Source: Pseudofrankia saprophytica (GTDB taxonomy: Bacteria > Actinomycetota > Actinomycetes > Frankiales > Frankiaceae). From it: a stretch of DNA of 64,000 bases. The notes below the pieces were generated by a model. That model ran no database searches. It saw nothing but the letters and a program-made list of their open reading frames with translations, and was not told the origin of the DNA. Made by a program: the position numbers and the translations under genes. Positions 7,964 through 17,453 of this stretch are shown piece by piece; the stretch's first letter is position 1, and each line of letters begins with the position of its first letter. The stretch spans positions 460,065 through 524,064 of the forward strand of contig NZ_KI912266.1 of assembly GCF_000235425.2 (NCBI RefSeq). The letters are read 5' to 3'.

Positions 7964-9748
7964 TCAGGTTCGCTCCCGGGGTGCCTGCCGGATCGGCGGA
8001 GCCTGCGGAGCCGATCCGGCAGGTCCGGCTTCACTCGCTCCTGCGCTCACAAGGTGCGCCATGACCGCGTCGTGGGTGAGGATCGACTCGTCCGCTCGCT
8101 CGACCCAGTCGGCGAACGCCTCGCCGTCGGCGCGCTCGGCCTGGTAGGTCTTCAGCAGCCCGACGACGTAGTCGACCAGCTCGGCCGAGGTGATCTTCAG
8201 GCCGCGTGACTTGCGGCCAAGCCGCGAGCGGGTGCCGAGATGTCCACCGAGGTGCAGCTGGAAGCCCTCGACCATCTCGCCGCCCGGCCCGGGGACGAGC
8301 GACCCCTTCAGGCCGATGTCGGCGACCTGGAAACGGGCGCAGGCGTTCGGGCAGCCGTTGACGTTGATCCCGATCGGCTCGTCGAACTCGGGCAGCCGCC
8401 GCTCCAGCTCCTCGATGAGAGTGGCGGCGTTGGCCTTGGTCTCGACGATCGCGAGCTTGCAGAACTCGATGCCGGTGCAGGCCATCGTGCCGCGGCGGAA
8501 CACGCTCGGGCGCACCACCAGGTCGAGCGCCGCCAGGTCCTGCTCGAGCGCCGGTACGTCGCTCTCGGCGACGTCGAGGATGACCAGTTTCTGCGACGTG
8601 GTCGCACGGATGCGGCCCTGGCCGTACTGGTCGGCGAGGTTCGCGACGGTCGTCAGCGTCGTCCCGGTGAGCCGGCCGGCGCGCGGCGCGAAACCGACGG
8701 CGAACCTGCCGTCCGCCTGCCGGTGGATGCCGACGTGGTCGCGCCCTTCGGAGCGCGGGGGCGCCGGCGGCGGGCCGTCCGGCAGCGGCGTGTCGAGGTA
8801 CTCCTTCTCCAGGGTGGCCCGCACCCACTCGGTGCCCATGTCCGCGACCAGGAACTTCAGCCGGGCACGGGTGCGCATCCGGCGGTAGCCGTAGTCGCGG
8901 AACAGGGAGGCGACGCCATGCCAGACCTCGGCGACCCGCTCCGGCTGCACGAACGTTCCCAGCCGGACGCCCAGCTTCGGGTTCGTGGACAGGCCGCCGC
9001 CGACCCACAGGTCGTAGCCGGGCCCGAGCTCCGGGTGGACGACGCCGACGAAGGCGATGTCGTTGATCTCGTGGAGCGTGCAGTGGTCGGCACAGCCGGA
9101 CATCGCCGACTTGAACTTGCGCGGCAGGTTCGCCAGCGACGGGTCACCGACGAAGCGGCGCACGGTCTCCTCGATCGCCGGGGTGGCGTCGATGATCTCG
9201 TCGCCGTCGACGCCGGCGAGCGGGCAGCCGAGCATGACGCGCGGGGTGTCGCCGCAGGACTCCTCGGTGGTCATGCCGGCGCCCTCGAGCGCGCCCCAGA
9301 TCGCGGGGACGTCCTCGATGCGGATCCAGTGCAGCTGGATGTTCTGCCGGTCGGTGACGTCGGCGACGTCCCGGCCGTAACGGGTCGAGATGTCGCCGAT
9401 CACCCGCAGCTGGTCGGACGTCATCCGGCCGCCGTCGAGGCGGATCCGCTGCATGAAGTAGGAGTCCTCGATCTCCTCGGGCTCCAGGATCGCGGTACGG
9501 CCACCGTCGATGCCGGGCTTGCGCTGGGTGTAAAGACCCCACCAGCGGAATCGGCCGCGCAGGTCCTGCGGGTCGATGCTGTCGAACCCGGTATAGGGGT
9601 AACGGTTGAGAATCCGGTCACGGACCTCGAGGCCGCCCTGGTCCTTCTTCATCCGCTCGTTGGCGTTGAGCGGCTCGGTGTAGCCAAGGGCCCACTGGCC
9701 CTGGCCCTTCGGACGGGCCGGACGGGCGGGCCGTGCAGGAGAAGTCAT
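7964..9748 (-). CDS. sir: Ferredoxin-dependent sulfite reductase (Sir/NirA family)
   Basis: A 594-residue siroheme/[4Fe-4S] reductase converting sulfite to sulfide with electrons from ferredoxin. The cluster ligands appear as CTGIEFC and, about 40 residues on, NGCPNAC, in the usual C-terminal half-domain. Further conserved segments are TDRQNIQLHWI and MSGCADHC. The family also includes nitrite reductases, but the neighbouring cysH, siroheme genes and cysteine leader point to sulfite. ATG 9748 has GAGAGAT upstream. The last ~15 codons run into a dispersed hairpin repeat (7975-8028), which may have extended the C-terminus. Confidence 0.93.
   Translation of the reverse strand: MTSPARPARPARPKGQGQWALGYTEPLNANERMKKDQGGLEVRDRILNRYPYTGFDSIDPQDLRGRFRWWGLYTQRKPGIDGGRTAILEPEEIEDSYFMQRIRLDGGRMTSDQLRVIGDISTRYGRDVADVTDRQNIQLHWIRIEDVPAIWGALEGAGMTTEESCGDTPRVMLGCPLAGVDGDEIIDATPAIEETVRRFVGDPSLANLPRKFKSAMSGCADHCTLHEINDIAFVGVVHPELGPGYDLWVGGGLSTNPKLGVRLGTFVQPERVAEVWHGVASLFRDYGYRRMRTRARLKFLVADMGTEWVRATLEKEYLDTPLPDGPPPAPPRSEGRDHVGIHRQADGRFAVGFAPRAGRLTGTTLTTVANLADQYGQGRIRATTSQKLVILDVAESDVPALEQDLAALDLVVRPSVFRRGTMACTGIEFCKLAIVETKANAATLIEELERRLPEFDEPIGINVNGCPNACARFQVADIGLKGSLVPGPGGEMVEGFQLHLGGHLGTRSRLGRKSRGLKITSAELVDYVVGLLKTYQAERADGEAFADWVERADESILTHDAVMAHLVSAGASEAGPAGSAPQAPPIRQAPRERT
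7975..8028. repeat. Dispersed hairpin repeat, copy at the sir 3' end
   Basis: Perfect 12-bp arms, TGCCGGATCGGC and GCCGATCCGGCA, separated by 12 bases and flanked by CCCGGGGT and AGGTCCGG. The same modules (CCCGGGGTCCCTGCCGGATCG, shortened here, and a CGGACCTCC-type flank) occur at 24746-24790, 47673-47716 and 48000-48122. Confidence 0.7.
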
Positions 9749-9874
9749 CTGATCTCTCGCGACGCGGTTAGCGGAGCGCCGAACGGCTGGACGGCGCCAG
9801 GATCCGGGAACGTCCCCGGCAGGCAGGACGGACCCAGGGAACTGGGCCGTGACCGGCGAAAGGGAACGGCGGGG

Positions 9875-10006
9875 TCAGCAGGCGCGACGACAGCAGGCGC
9901 TGGCTACCCGGAGCAGGTCGACGTGTAGCCGCTCGACCAGCAGAAGCTCCGGAACATCCTCAACCGCCATGGCCAGTGGCCGCATGGTCGGTTGGGGCGC
10001 AGACAT
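9875..10006 (-). CDS. Cysteine-tailed leader peptide upstream of sir (probable attenuator)
   Basis: A 43-codon frame, 126 bases upstream of sir, ending in VASACCRRAC. The segment RLHVDLLRVASACC strongly resembles leader peptides found before sulfur-assimilation genes in actinobacteria. In mycobacteria, cysteine-rich short upstream frames have been shown to sense cysteinyl-tRNA supply and control the downstream gene. Three in-frame ATGs exist (10006, 9985, 9970), giving 43, 36 or 31 residues. No strong ribosome site precedes any, so a leaderless start is possible. The 126-base gap to sir contains GC-rich segments able to form stems such as CCGGG...CCCGG. Confidence 0.7.
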   Translation of the reverse strand: MSAPQPTMRPLAMAVEDVPELLLVERLHVDLLRVASACCRRAC

Positions 10007-10019
10007 GGGACCTATGGTT

Positions 10020-10031
10020 TCACAGATGTGA
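10020..10031. promoter_or_regulatory. Small dyad upstream of the sulfur leader peptide
   Basis: TCACA-GA-TGTGA, embedded in GGTTTCACAGATGTGACC, lies 14 bases before the first possible leader ATG. It is a plausible operator for a dimeric regulator at the sir promoter; the regulator is unknown and the arms are short. Confidence 0.35.
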
Positions 10032-10148
10032 CCGCCGTGCCGCAGTTGTGGCCTAATCGATCCTCTGCACGCTGAGCTAACCACAATTACCCACCGGATG
10101 AATGGGAATAGTGGATGCCGGCGCAGCAGGGGCGGCGGATCGCGGGGA

Positions 10149-10550
10149 TCAGCGGCTGGGGGCCGGACGCCGGCAGACGGCGCGCAGGCGGTCGACGAGC
10201 GGGCCCGAGCCGAGCCCCTTCTCCATCACGTCGTCGGCTCCGAGCGCGAGAGCCTCGTCGCGCACGGTGTACGCGGAGAAGCCGGTGAAGACGACGACCC
10301 GGGCGGCCGGCGCCAGCCGGCGGACCCTGGGCAGCGCGGCGATCCCGTCGAGCACCGGCATCGCGACGTCGAGGATGACGAGATCGGGACCGGTCTCGGC
10401 GACGAGGTCGATCGCCTCGGCGCCGTTGGCGGCCCGGCCCACCACGGTGAAGTCCGGCTCCAGGTCCAGCAGGAGGCAGATCAGGTCGCGCACGCCGTCG
10501 GCGTCATCCGCGACGACCACTCGCAACGGGCCCGCCCCGTGGCGGGGCAC
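10149..10550 (-). CDS. Receiver-only response regulator
   Basis: A CheY-like phosphoacceptor domain. It begins PLRVVVADDADGV (acidic pair), has the phosphorylation site in LVILDVAMPVLDG and the FTGF threonine, and ends with a degenerate lysine region (VMEKGL). No DNA-binding output domain follows, so it acts by protein contact or in a phosphorelay. GTG 10550 is chosen because AAGGGG precedes it and gives a normal 133-residue receiver. The frame is open back to a GTG at 10797, but that 82-residue extension is low-complexity (ETEAVEIEA) and doubtful. No cognate kinase is adjacent. Confidence 0.75.
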   Translation of the reverse strand: MPRHGAGPLRVVVADDADGVRDLICLLLDLEPDFTVVGRAANGAEAIDLVAETGPDLVILDVAMPVLDGIAALPRVRRLAPAARVVVFTGFSAYTVRDEALALGADDVMEKGLGSGPLVDRLRAVCRRPAPSR

Positions 10551-11171
10551 CGCCCCTTCGGCGCCAGCCCCGGCCAGGCCCGGACCCACGGCCCGGGACG
10601 GCTCGACGACCCGGGGACCACTCCCTGGGCTTCCTGGACGCGCGACACCGTCCGGACGGATCTCGCTTCCGACGGGGAAGCTGTCCGGACGGCGACGAAC
10701 AGCTTGGAGCGCCTCGATCTCAACCGCCTCGGTCTCAACCGCCTCGGCGCCCGTCTGGAGGTGCCGGTCCACTCGTACCGTTCTACCGGACCACACAAGG
10801 TGTGCCCATCGTCATTCAGGGTGGTATTCGCGCATGGCCCGGGCGGGGGCCTCACCACGCCCCGGGCGCCCCGGAAGCCGTCGCGATGTGCAGTCGCGCC
10901 ACATACAACCAGTAATCAAGGTGACCGTACGCGTATGGGACCTTTGGCCTCTAGCCGGATATGGTGCTCGACGCAATAGACTGATCACCAACAGTGACAC
11001 GCACGTGGGTCATGTGGCGACATGGTCATGCGGCGACCTAATCCCGTCGGTAGGGCCTCCTCGAAGGGCCTCGCCGGTCGGCCTTCGCGGCATGGTCGCC
11101 GTACAGCCCGACTGTGCGGCGGGCTGCCGCATCGCGACAGTATGACCGCGGCCGGGACGAGTGGAGCGCAG
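10551..11171. other. Intergenic region with an AT-richer core between divergent regulators
   Basis: About 620 bases, or 375 if the response regulator starts at 10797. The part from 10890 to 11050 is clearly less GC-rich (for example CACATACAACCAGTAATCAA and TACGCGTA), as expected of promoters. No gene, repeat family or RNA was recognised. Confidence 0.45.
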
Positions 11172-12353
11172 ATGCGGCATTCGGGCAACCGGCAGAGCAG
11201 CCGTGGCCCGGAAGGCGCGGCCACCGCCGAGGAGATCTTCCATCAGGAGGTTCGTCGGCACAGGTGCGCCCGCGGGCTCTCCCGTGACGACGTGGCGCGG
11301 CGGACCGGCTACAGCCGTCAGTACGTCAGCCAGCTCGAACAGCCGAGCAAGGGAATTCCTCCTCGGCCCGTGGTCGTCGCCGTCGACGCGGCGCTGAGCG
11401 CCGACGGGGCGCTGGTCGCGCTGCGCGACCAGGCCATGGCGGCGCGCGCCGAACGGGCCGGCCGGCCGCGCGACCCGGAGCGTGAGTCCCGCCGCCGGGT
11501 CGACGACCTGCTGCACAACCGCCGCCGCGACAATGACCTCGACTACCTGGACCGCATGGTGGGCGAGCTGATCGCGATGGCGGACGGCCTCAGCCCCCAG
11601 GACGTCTGCGACCAGGTCCTCGACCAGCAGGAGTTCGTCGACGCCCTGCTGCGCACCCCGATGCTGCCGCACCAGCAGTTCCGGCTCTACATGATCGCCG
11701 GGCACCTGGCGGGGCTGCTCGCGATCGCTCTGCTCGACATGGGCGACCTCGGCGGCGCGAGCACCTGCTGCCTGGAGGCCGCGGTCTTCACCGAGCTCAC
11801 CGGCCACGAGGGGCTGCGGGCCTGGACGCTGGCGGTCAACCGGCTGGTGGGTGAGGCGGCGCGGCACGCGGAAACGGTCGTCCACCGCGACGGTGACGAC
11901 CGCGCGGACCCGTCCCGCGAGGCGGGCCCGGCGCGGTTCATCGACCCGGCCGCCTTCGCCGACCAGCTGAAGCTCACCGACGAGGCCGAGCTGGCCGACA
12001 CCGGCCAGATCTTCCTGGCCGACGGTTATGTCGACGGCTATGACGAGCCCGACCGGATCGGCTACGCGGCCACCGCCGGCGCCACCGAGGCGTCGTCCGA
12101 CCCGATCATGCGCCGCGCCGACGAGCTGGCGGCCGGTCGGCCGGACGCCCACGAGCGGGCATTTCTCGACGCCGAGCCGGCCAGCCCGCCGTGGCGCGGC
12201 CTCTCGGACCTGATGACCGCCCCCGGCGGGCGGGCCAGCACTCCGCGGCTGGTCGCGCTGGTCAAGGGCCGGATCGCCCGGTTCGCCACCACCAGCGCGC
12301 GGCGCGAACGCCCGCCGTACGGCATCTCGCGCGCGTTCCACCCCCCGGTCTAA
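11172..12353 (+). CDS. XRE-family helix-turn-helix protein with large C-terminal domain
   Basis: A 393-residue protein with an N-terminal lambda-repressor-like helix-turn-helix (about residues 20-75: CARGLSRDDVARRTGYSRQ followed by VSQLE). A roughly 300-residue helical region follows, of the type seen in actinobacterial Cro/CI regulators with TPR-like domains. ATG 11172 is chosen for the GGAG five bases upstream; ATG 11142 is an alternative. It is convergent with mqnA. The target genes and signal are unknown. Confidence 0.75.
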   Translation: MRHSGNRQSSRGPEGAATAEEIFHQEVRRHRCARGLSRDDVARRTGYSRQYVSQLEQPSKGIPPRPVVVAVDAALSADGALVALRDQAMAARAERAGRPRDPERESRRRVDDLLHNRRRDNDLDYLDRMVGELIAMADGLSPQDVCDQVLDQQEFVDALLRTPMLPHQQFRLYMIAGHLAGLLAIALLDMGDLGGASTCCLEAAVFTELTGHEGLRAWTLAVNRLVGEAARHAETVVHRDGDDRADPSREAGPARFIDPAAFADQLKLTDEAELADTGQIFLADGYVDGYDEPDRIGYAATAGATEASSDPIMRRADELAAGRPDAHERAFLDAEPASPPWRGLSDLMTAPGGRASTPRLVALVKGRIARFATTSARRERPPYGISRAFHPPV

Positions 12354-12363
12354 CAGGGGTTCA

Positions 12364-13677
<1,314 letters not shown>

Positions 13678-14037
13678 CTAACGACGACGGGGACGCTTAC
13701 GTACCCATCCCAGCCGGAGCAGCACGCTTGGGTAACAGGCCAGGCAGACGATGACCGTCAGCAACCCCAGCAGCGAAGCCGGGCCGAGCCCCAGGCCGAG
13801 CGCGTGCAGGACAAGGTAGACCGCGATCCCGGGCACCAGGATCACGATGAACGCCAGTACGAAGATGGACCCGATGCCGGCGTGGCCGGGCGGGAGGGGA
13901 GCCGGACGCCCCGCCCGGTCCGGGCCGGGCGCCGGCCGGCCGGCCGGCGCCGAGCCCGCGGACGTGACCGCGGGCGACGACGGCGCGCCGCCGGGCGCCT
14001 GGGCGGCCGCGGGAGTCCTCTCCTGATCGGCGGTCAC
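13678..14037 (-). CDS. Hypothetical small membrane protein in menaquinone operon
   Basis: A 119-residue protein with a Pro/Ala-rich N-terminal 50 residues, two hydrophobic helices (about 55-75 and 82-102) and a basic end (VRKRPRRR). It starts at GTG 14037, twelve bases after the mqnE stop, so it is probably co-transcribed. I do not recognise a family. Confidence 0.7.
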   Translation of the reverse strand: MTADQERTPAAAQAPGGAPSSPAVTSAGSAPAGRPAPGPDRAGRPAPLPPGHAGIGSIFVLAFIVILVPGIAVYLVLHALGLGLGPASLLGLLTVIVCLACYPSVLLRLGWVRKRPRRR

Positions 14038-14049
14038 GTCAGCCCTCGT

Positions 14050-15198
14050 TCACGCGTCGATCGGCTGGGGAACGTCGCGGCGGGCCGGGTCCGGACCGTC
14101 GAAAGTGCGGATCACCCGGTAGCGGGTGTCGCGCTCGACCGGCTGGAAGCCGGCGTCGCGAATCAGCGTGAGCAGGTCGTCCCGGGTCATCGTGTTCGGT
14201 GTGCCGAACCGGTCGGCATCGTGAGTGATCTTGTATTCGACGACCGAGCCGTCCAGATCGTCCGCGCCGAAGTTCAGCGCGAGCTGGGCGGTCGTCAGGC
14301 CGTGCATCACCCAGAAGCACTTCACGTGGTCGATGTTGTCGAACAGCAGCCTGGAGACAGCGAACGTCTTGAGTGCTTCCGCGCCGGTGGCCATCGGCTG
14401 GTTCATCAGCCGGTTGCGCGGGTCGCCGGCGGCGTCGTGCTGGAAACGCAGCGGGATGAAGACGGTGAAGCCACCCGTCTCGTCCTGCAGCTCACGCAGC
14501 CGGAGCACGTGGTCGACGCGGTGCCGGGGCTGCTCGACGTGGCCGTAGAGCATCGTGCACGGCGTGCGCAGACCCTTGGCGTGCGCGAGCCGGTGGATGC
14601 GCGACCAGTCTTCCCAGTGCGTCTCGTGACCGACGATCTGCTGCCGGATCTCCCAGTCGAAGATCTCGGCGCCACCGCCGGTCAGCGACTCCAGACCCGC
14701 GTCGATCAGCTCATCGAGGATCGCGTCCGCGGTCAGGCCGCTGATCTTCTCGAACCAGTGGATCTCGGTCGCGGTGAATGCCTTGAGCGCGACGCCCGGC
14801 AGCGCGGCCTTCAGCTCGCGCAGCGAGCGGGGGTAGTACCGCCACGGCAGCGTCGGGTGCAGGCCGTTGACGATGTGCAGCTCGGTGATGCCGGACGGCT
14901 CCATCTCCTTGGCCAGCCGAACGGCTTCCTCGATGCGCATCGTGTACGCGTCGGCCTCGCCCGGCTTCCGCTGGAAGGAGCAGTAGGCGCAGGAGGCTGA
15001 GCAGACGTTCGTCAGGTTGAGATGCCGGTTGACGTTGAAGAACGTCTGGTTCCCGTTCTTGCGGGTCCGCACCTCGTGCGCGAGACCGCCGAGCCAGGCG
15101 AGGTCGTCGGTCGCGTACAGCGCCTCTCCGTCGGCCTGGTCCAGCCGTTCTCCGGCAAGGACCTTCTGCTCGAGCTCCCGCTTCAGTCCGGCATCCAT
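14050..15198 (-). CDS. mqnE: Aminofutalosine synthase (radical SAM)
   Basis: A 382-residue radical SAM enzyme joining 3-enolpyruvylbenzoate and adenosine to give aminofutalosine. The [4Fe-4S]/SAM motif reads CSASCAYCSFQR (CxxxCxxC); CAYCSF distinguishes MqnE from the CxYCDF form of MqnC. The conserved ELHIVNGLHPTLPW and GGGAEIF segments follow. It starts at ATG 15198 and lacks a strong ribosome site. A 115-base gap separates it from the upstream DUF4229-like gene, so an internal promoter is possible. Confidence 0.92.
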   Translation of the reverse strand: MDAGLKRELEQKVLAGERLDQADGEALYATDDLAWLGGLAHEVRTRKNGNQTFFNVNRHLNLTNVCSASCAYCSFQRKPGEADAYTMRIEEAVRLAKEMEPSGITELHIVNGLHPTLPWRYYPRSLRELKAALPGVALKAFTATEIHWFEKISGLTADAILDELIDAGLESLTGGGAEIFDWEIRQQIVGHETHWEDWSRIHRLAHAKGLRTPCTMLYGHVEQPRHRVDHVLRLRELQDETGGFTVFIPLRFQHDAAGDPRNRLMNQPMATGAEALKTFAVSRLLFDNIDHVKCFWVMHGLTTAQLALNFGADDLDGSVVEYKITHDADRFGTPNTMTRDDLLTLIRDAGFQPVERDTRYRVIRTFDGPDPARRDVPQPIDA

Positions 15199-15313
15199 AA
15201 CGAAGAGCGTAGACCCACGGACGACGCGATCATCAACGACGAGACCACCGGCACAAGGGACGCCGGGCCGCCGGCCTCCCCCTGCGTCTCCCTACCCGGC
15301 CGAGCTGGCCGAG

Positions 15314-15661
15314 CTACTTGCCCGGCTTGGCGGTGTCGCGGTGGGCGACGCGCTTCTGGATGCGCGCGATCGGCCAGGTCACGACGGAGGCCGCGATCAT
15401 CCCGATCAGCAATGCCCAGAGGACGTAGAAGCCGACGAGAATGAGAACCACTGTGATCACGGCGAAGACCGCGATCCGGATGAGGAAGTAGGGAAGCGCC
15501 GCCTTCAGGTCTGCCGGCTCGTGCACGGGCTTCTCAGGCTTCTCGGCCGTCGCCTTCTTCGGCCTCACCGTCGTCACGGGCCTCGCCTTGGCCTCCGACG
15601 CCTTCGACTTGGCCGACGCCTTCGGCTGCGCCGCGGCCCCCTGGTTCCGCCCGCGTGCCAT
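15314..15661 (-). CDS. DUF4229-like small membrane protein
   Basis: A 115-residue protein: a Lys/Ala/Pro-rich N-terminal half (AKSKASEAKA) then two transmembrane helices (about 58-78 and 80-97) and RIQKRVAHRD. The membrane part has the same layout as the 13353-13622 protein (LKAALPYFLIR versus [12 protein letters not shown]). ATG 15661 has an excellent AAGGAGAT site. It lies eleven bases after the ubiX stop, within the menaquinone operon. Function unknown. Confidence 0.78.
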   Translation of the reverse strand: MARGRNQGAAAQPKASAKSKASEAKARPVTTVRPKKATAEKPEKPVHEPADLKAALPYFLIRIAVFAVITVVLILVGFYVLWALLIGMIAASVVTWPIARIQKRVAHRDTAKPGK

Positions 15662-15672
15662 CCCGATCTCCT

Positions 15673-16554
15673 TCAGTCCCTTGGTCCGCCGAGGCGCTGG
15701 CCCATTCCGGTGCCCGCGTCCGCGTCCGCCCCGTTTTCGCCGTTCTCGCCGGTCGGCGTGTCGTCTACTGTGCCAGGTCCCGGCCGGTACGTACGCGCCG
15801 CGCCGAGTTCTCCCGCCCACCGCCGGAAAAGCGTGTTGGGCACACCCGCCGCGTCGAGCACCCGGCCGGCGACGAAGTCGACGAGCGCCTGCGCGTCCGC
15901 CGCGCCGGCGTAGAAGCCGGGACTCGCCGCGGCGACGACCGCGCCCGCGTCGTGCAGCGCCAGGAGATGGCGCAGCGTGGCACCGGTGAACGGCATCTCG
16001 CGTGGCACCACCACCAGGCGCCGGCCCTCCTTGAGGGTCACGTCGGCGGCGCGCTGCAGCAGGTCCTTGGACAGGCCGAGCGCGATTCCCGCGATCGACG
16101 CGGTGCTGGCCGGTACGACGATCATTCCCCGGGTCGGGTAGGAACCGCTGCTCGGCCCGGCGGCCAGGTTGTCGGCGCCGTGCACCCGCACCAGCCGAGC
16201 GGCCTGCTCGGCGATGAGCCCGCGGTCGGGACGGCCGGCACCGGCGAGCGTCGTCCCGAGCCACTGGGCGAGCGCCCCGGGCCACGCGCCGTCGCCGTCG
16301 CGCCAGGCGATCCCGGTCTCGTCCAGCAGGGTGAGCCGCGCGGCCCTGGAGAGCACCAGGTCCACCGGTCGGTCGGCGGCCAGCAGGCCGCGCAGCACCG
16401 ACGCGGCGTACGGCGTCCCGCTTGCCCCACTGACCCCGACGACCCATGGGCGCCGCGCCTCGCTGGGGCCCTCACCAGGCCCGTCGCCGAGCTCCTCGCT
16501 GGACGCGGCGCCGTCGCGGACGTCGCCCGACCATCCGCCGGGGAACGCGGTCAC
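15673..16554 (-). CDS. ubiX: UbiX-family flavin prenyltransferase
   Basis: A 293-residue UbiX/Pad1-type protein with VVGVSGASGTPYA, the catalytic region containing VVPASTASIAGIALGLSKDL, VVVPREMPFTGATLRHLL and an end with GVPNTLFRRW. It prenylates FMN to the cofactor used by UbiD. It is the MqnM-type partner of the adjacent UbiD decarboxylase in menaquinone synthesis. GTG 16554 overlaps the ubiA stop (GTGA). About 35 residues at each end are low-complexity additions (GENGENGADADAG at the C-terminus). Confidence 0.9.
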   Translation of the reverse strand: MTAFPGGWSGDVRDGAASSEELGDGPGEGPSEARRPWVVGVSGASGTPYAASVLRGLLAADRPVDLVLSRAARLTLLDETGIAWRDGDGAWPGALAQWLGTTLAGAGRPDRGLIAEQAARLVRVHGADNLAAGPSSGSYPTRGMIVVPASTASIAGIALGLSKDLLQRAADVTLKEGRRLVVVPREMPFTGATLRHLLALHDAGAVVAAASPGFYAGAADAQALVDFVAGRVLDAAGVPNTLFRRWAGELGAARTYRPGPGTVDDTPTGENGENGADADAGTGMGQRLGGPRD

Positions 16555-17453
16555 GCGGCGAGGCCGCGCGCGATCAGGTCGAGGAGCGCGAAGCCGAACA
16601 GCGCTATGCCGACGAAGCCGTTCGCCGTGAAGAACGCGCGGTTGACCTTGGACAGGTCGTTCGGGGTGACGATCGCGTGCTCGTAGCCGAACGCGACCGC
16701 GGTCAGCCCCAGCCCCACCCACCAGAGGGCGCCGAACCCCTCGGCCAGCCCGAACAGCACGAACAGGGCGAACGTCACGACGTGGGTGACCGCCGAGGCG
16801 ACGAGCGCCGCTCGCACCCCGAACCGCGCCGGCACGGACCTGACCCCGATCCGGCGGTCAACCTCGACGTCCTGGCAGGCGTAGATCAGGTCGAAGCCGC
16901 CGATCCAGCTGCCGACCGCCAGCCCGAGCAACACGGCGTGCCATGACCAGTGGCCGGTGATCGCGATCCAGGCGCCGATCGGTGCCACCGCCTGCGCGAC
17001 CCCGAGGACCACCTGCGGGAAGTTCGTGAACCGCTTGGCATAGGGGTAGACGACCAACGGGGCGACGGCCGCCGGGGCGAGCGCCAGACACAGCCAGCCG
17101 AGGGCCGCCGCCGCGGCGAGGAACACCGCCAGCGCCACGACCGCCCCGATGATCGCGGTACGAACGGCCACCACACCGGTGACCAGCTCCCGGTGCGCGG
17201 TACGCGGGTTACGGGCGTCGATCTCCCGGTCGATGATCCGATTGGCCGCCATCGCGAACGTCCGGGCGGCGACCATCGCCACGGTCACCAGCGCCAGATC
17301 GGCCCAGTGCACCGACCGCGAGACCCGAAACCCAGCCGCAAGCGCCGCCACATAGGCAAACGGCAAGGCGAACACCGAGTGTTCGATCATCACCAGCCGC
17401 AGGAATGCCCGCGGCCGCGCCGTCACCCCCGGCAACCACGCAGCTTCAGTCAT
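16551..17453 (-). CDS. mqnP: UbiA-family menaquinone prenyltransferase
   Basis: A 300-residue integral membrane prenyltransferase with about eight helices. The first Asp-rich motif is NRIIDREIDARNPRT and the second DLIYACQDVEVDRRIGVRS; these bind the Mg-diphosphate of the isoprenoid. In futalosine-pathway actinobacteria a UbiA homolog beside UbiD and UbiX (MqnP) prenylates the dihydroxynaphthoate. ATG 17453 shares its last base with the ubiD stop (TGATG). Confidence 0.9.
   Translation of the reverse strand: MTEAAWLPGVTARPRAFLRLVMIEHSVFALPFAYVAALAAGFRVSRSVHWADLALVTVAMVAARTFAMAANRIIDREIDARNPRTAHRELVTGVVAVRTAIIGAVVALAVFLAAAAALGWLCLALAPAAVAPLVVYPYAKRFTNFPQVVLGVAQAVAPIGAWIAITGHWSWHAVLLGLAVGSWIGGFDLIYACQDVEVDRRIGVRSVPARFGVRAALVASAVTHVVTFALFVLFGLAEGFGALWWVGLGLTAVAFGYEHAIVTPNDLSKVNRAFFTANGFVGIALFGFALLDLIARGLAA

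Noticed and set aside
10030-10090. tRNA-like string on the minus strand (GGTTAGCTCAGCGTGCAGAG)
   Set aside because: Looks like a D-arm, but no acceptor stem, anticodon arm or GTTCGA T-loop follows in register.
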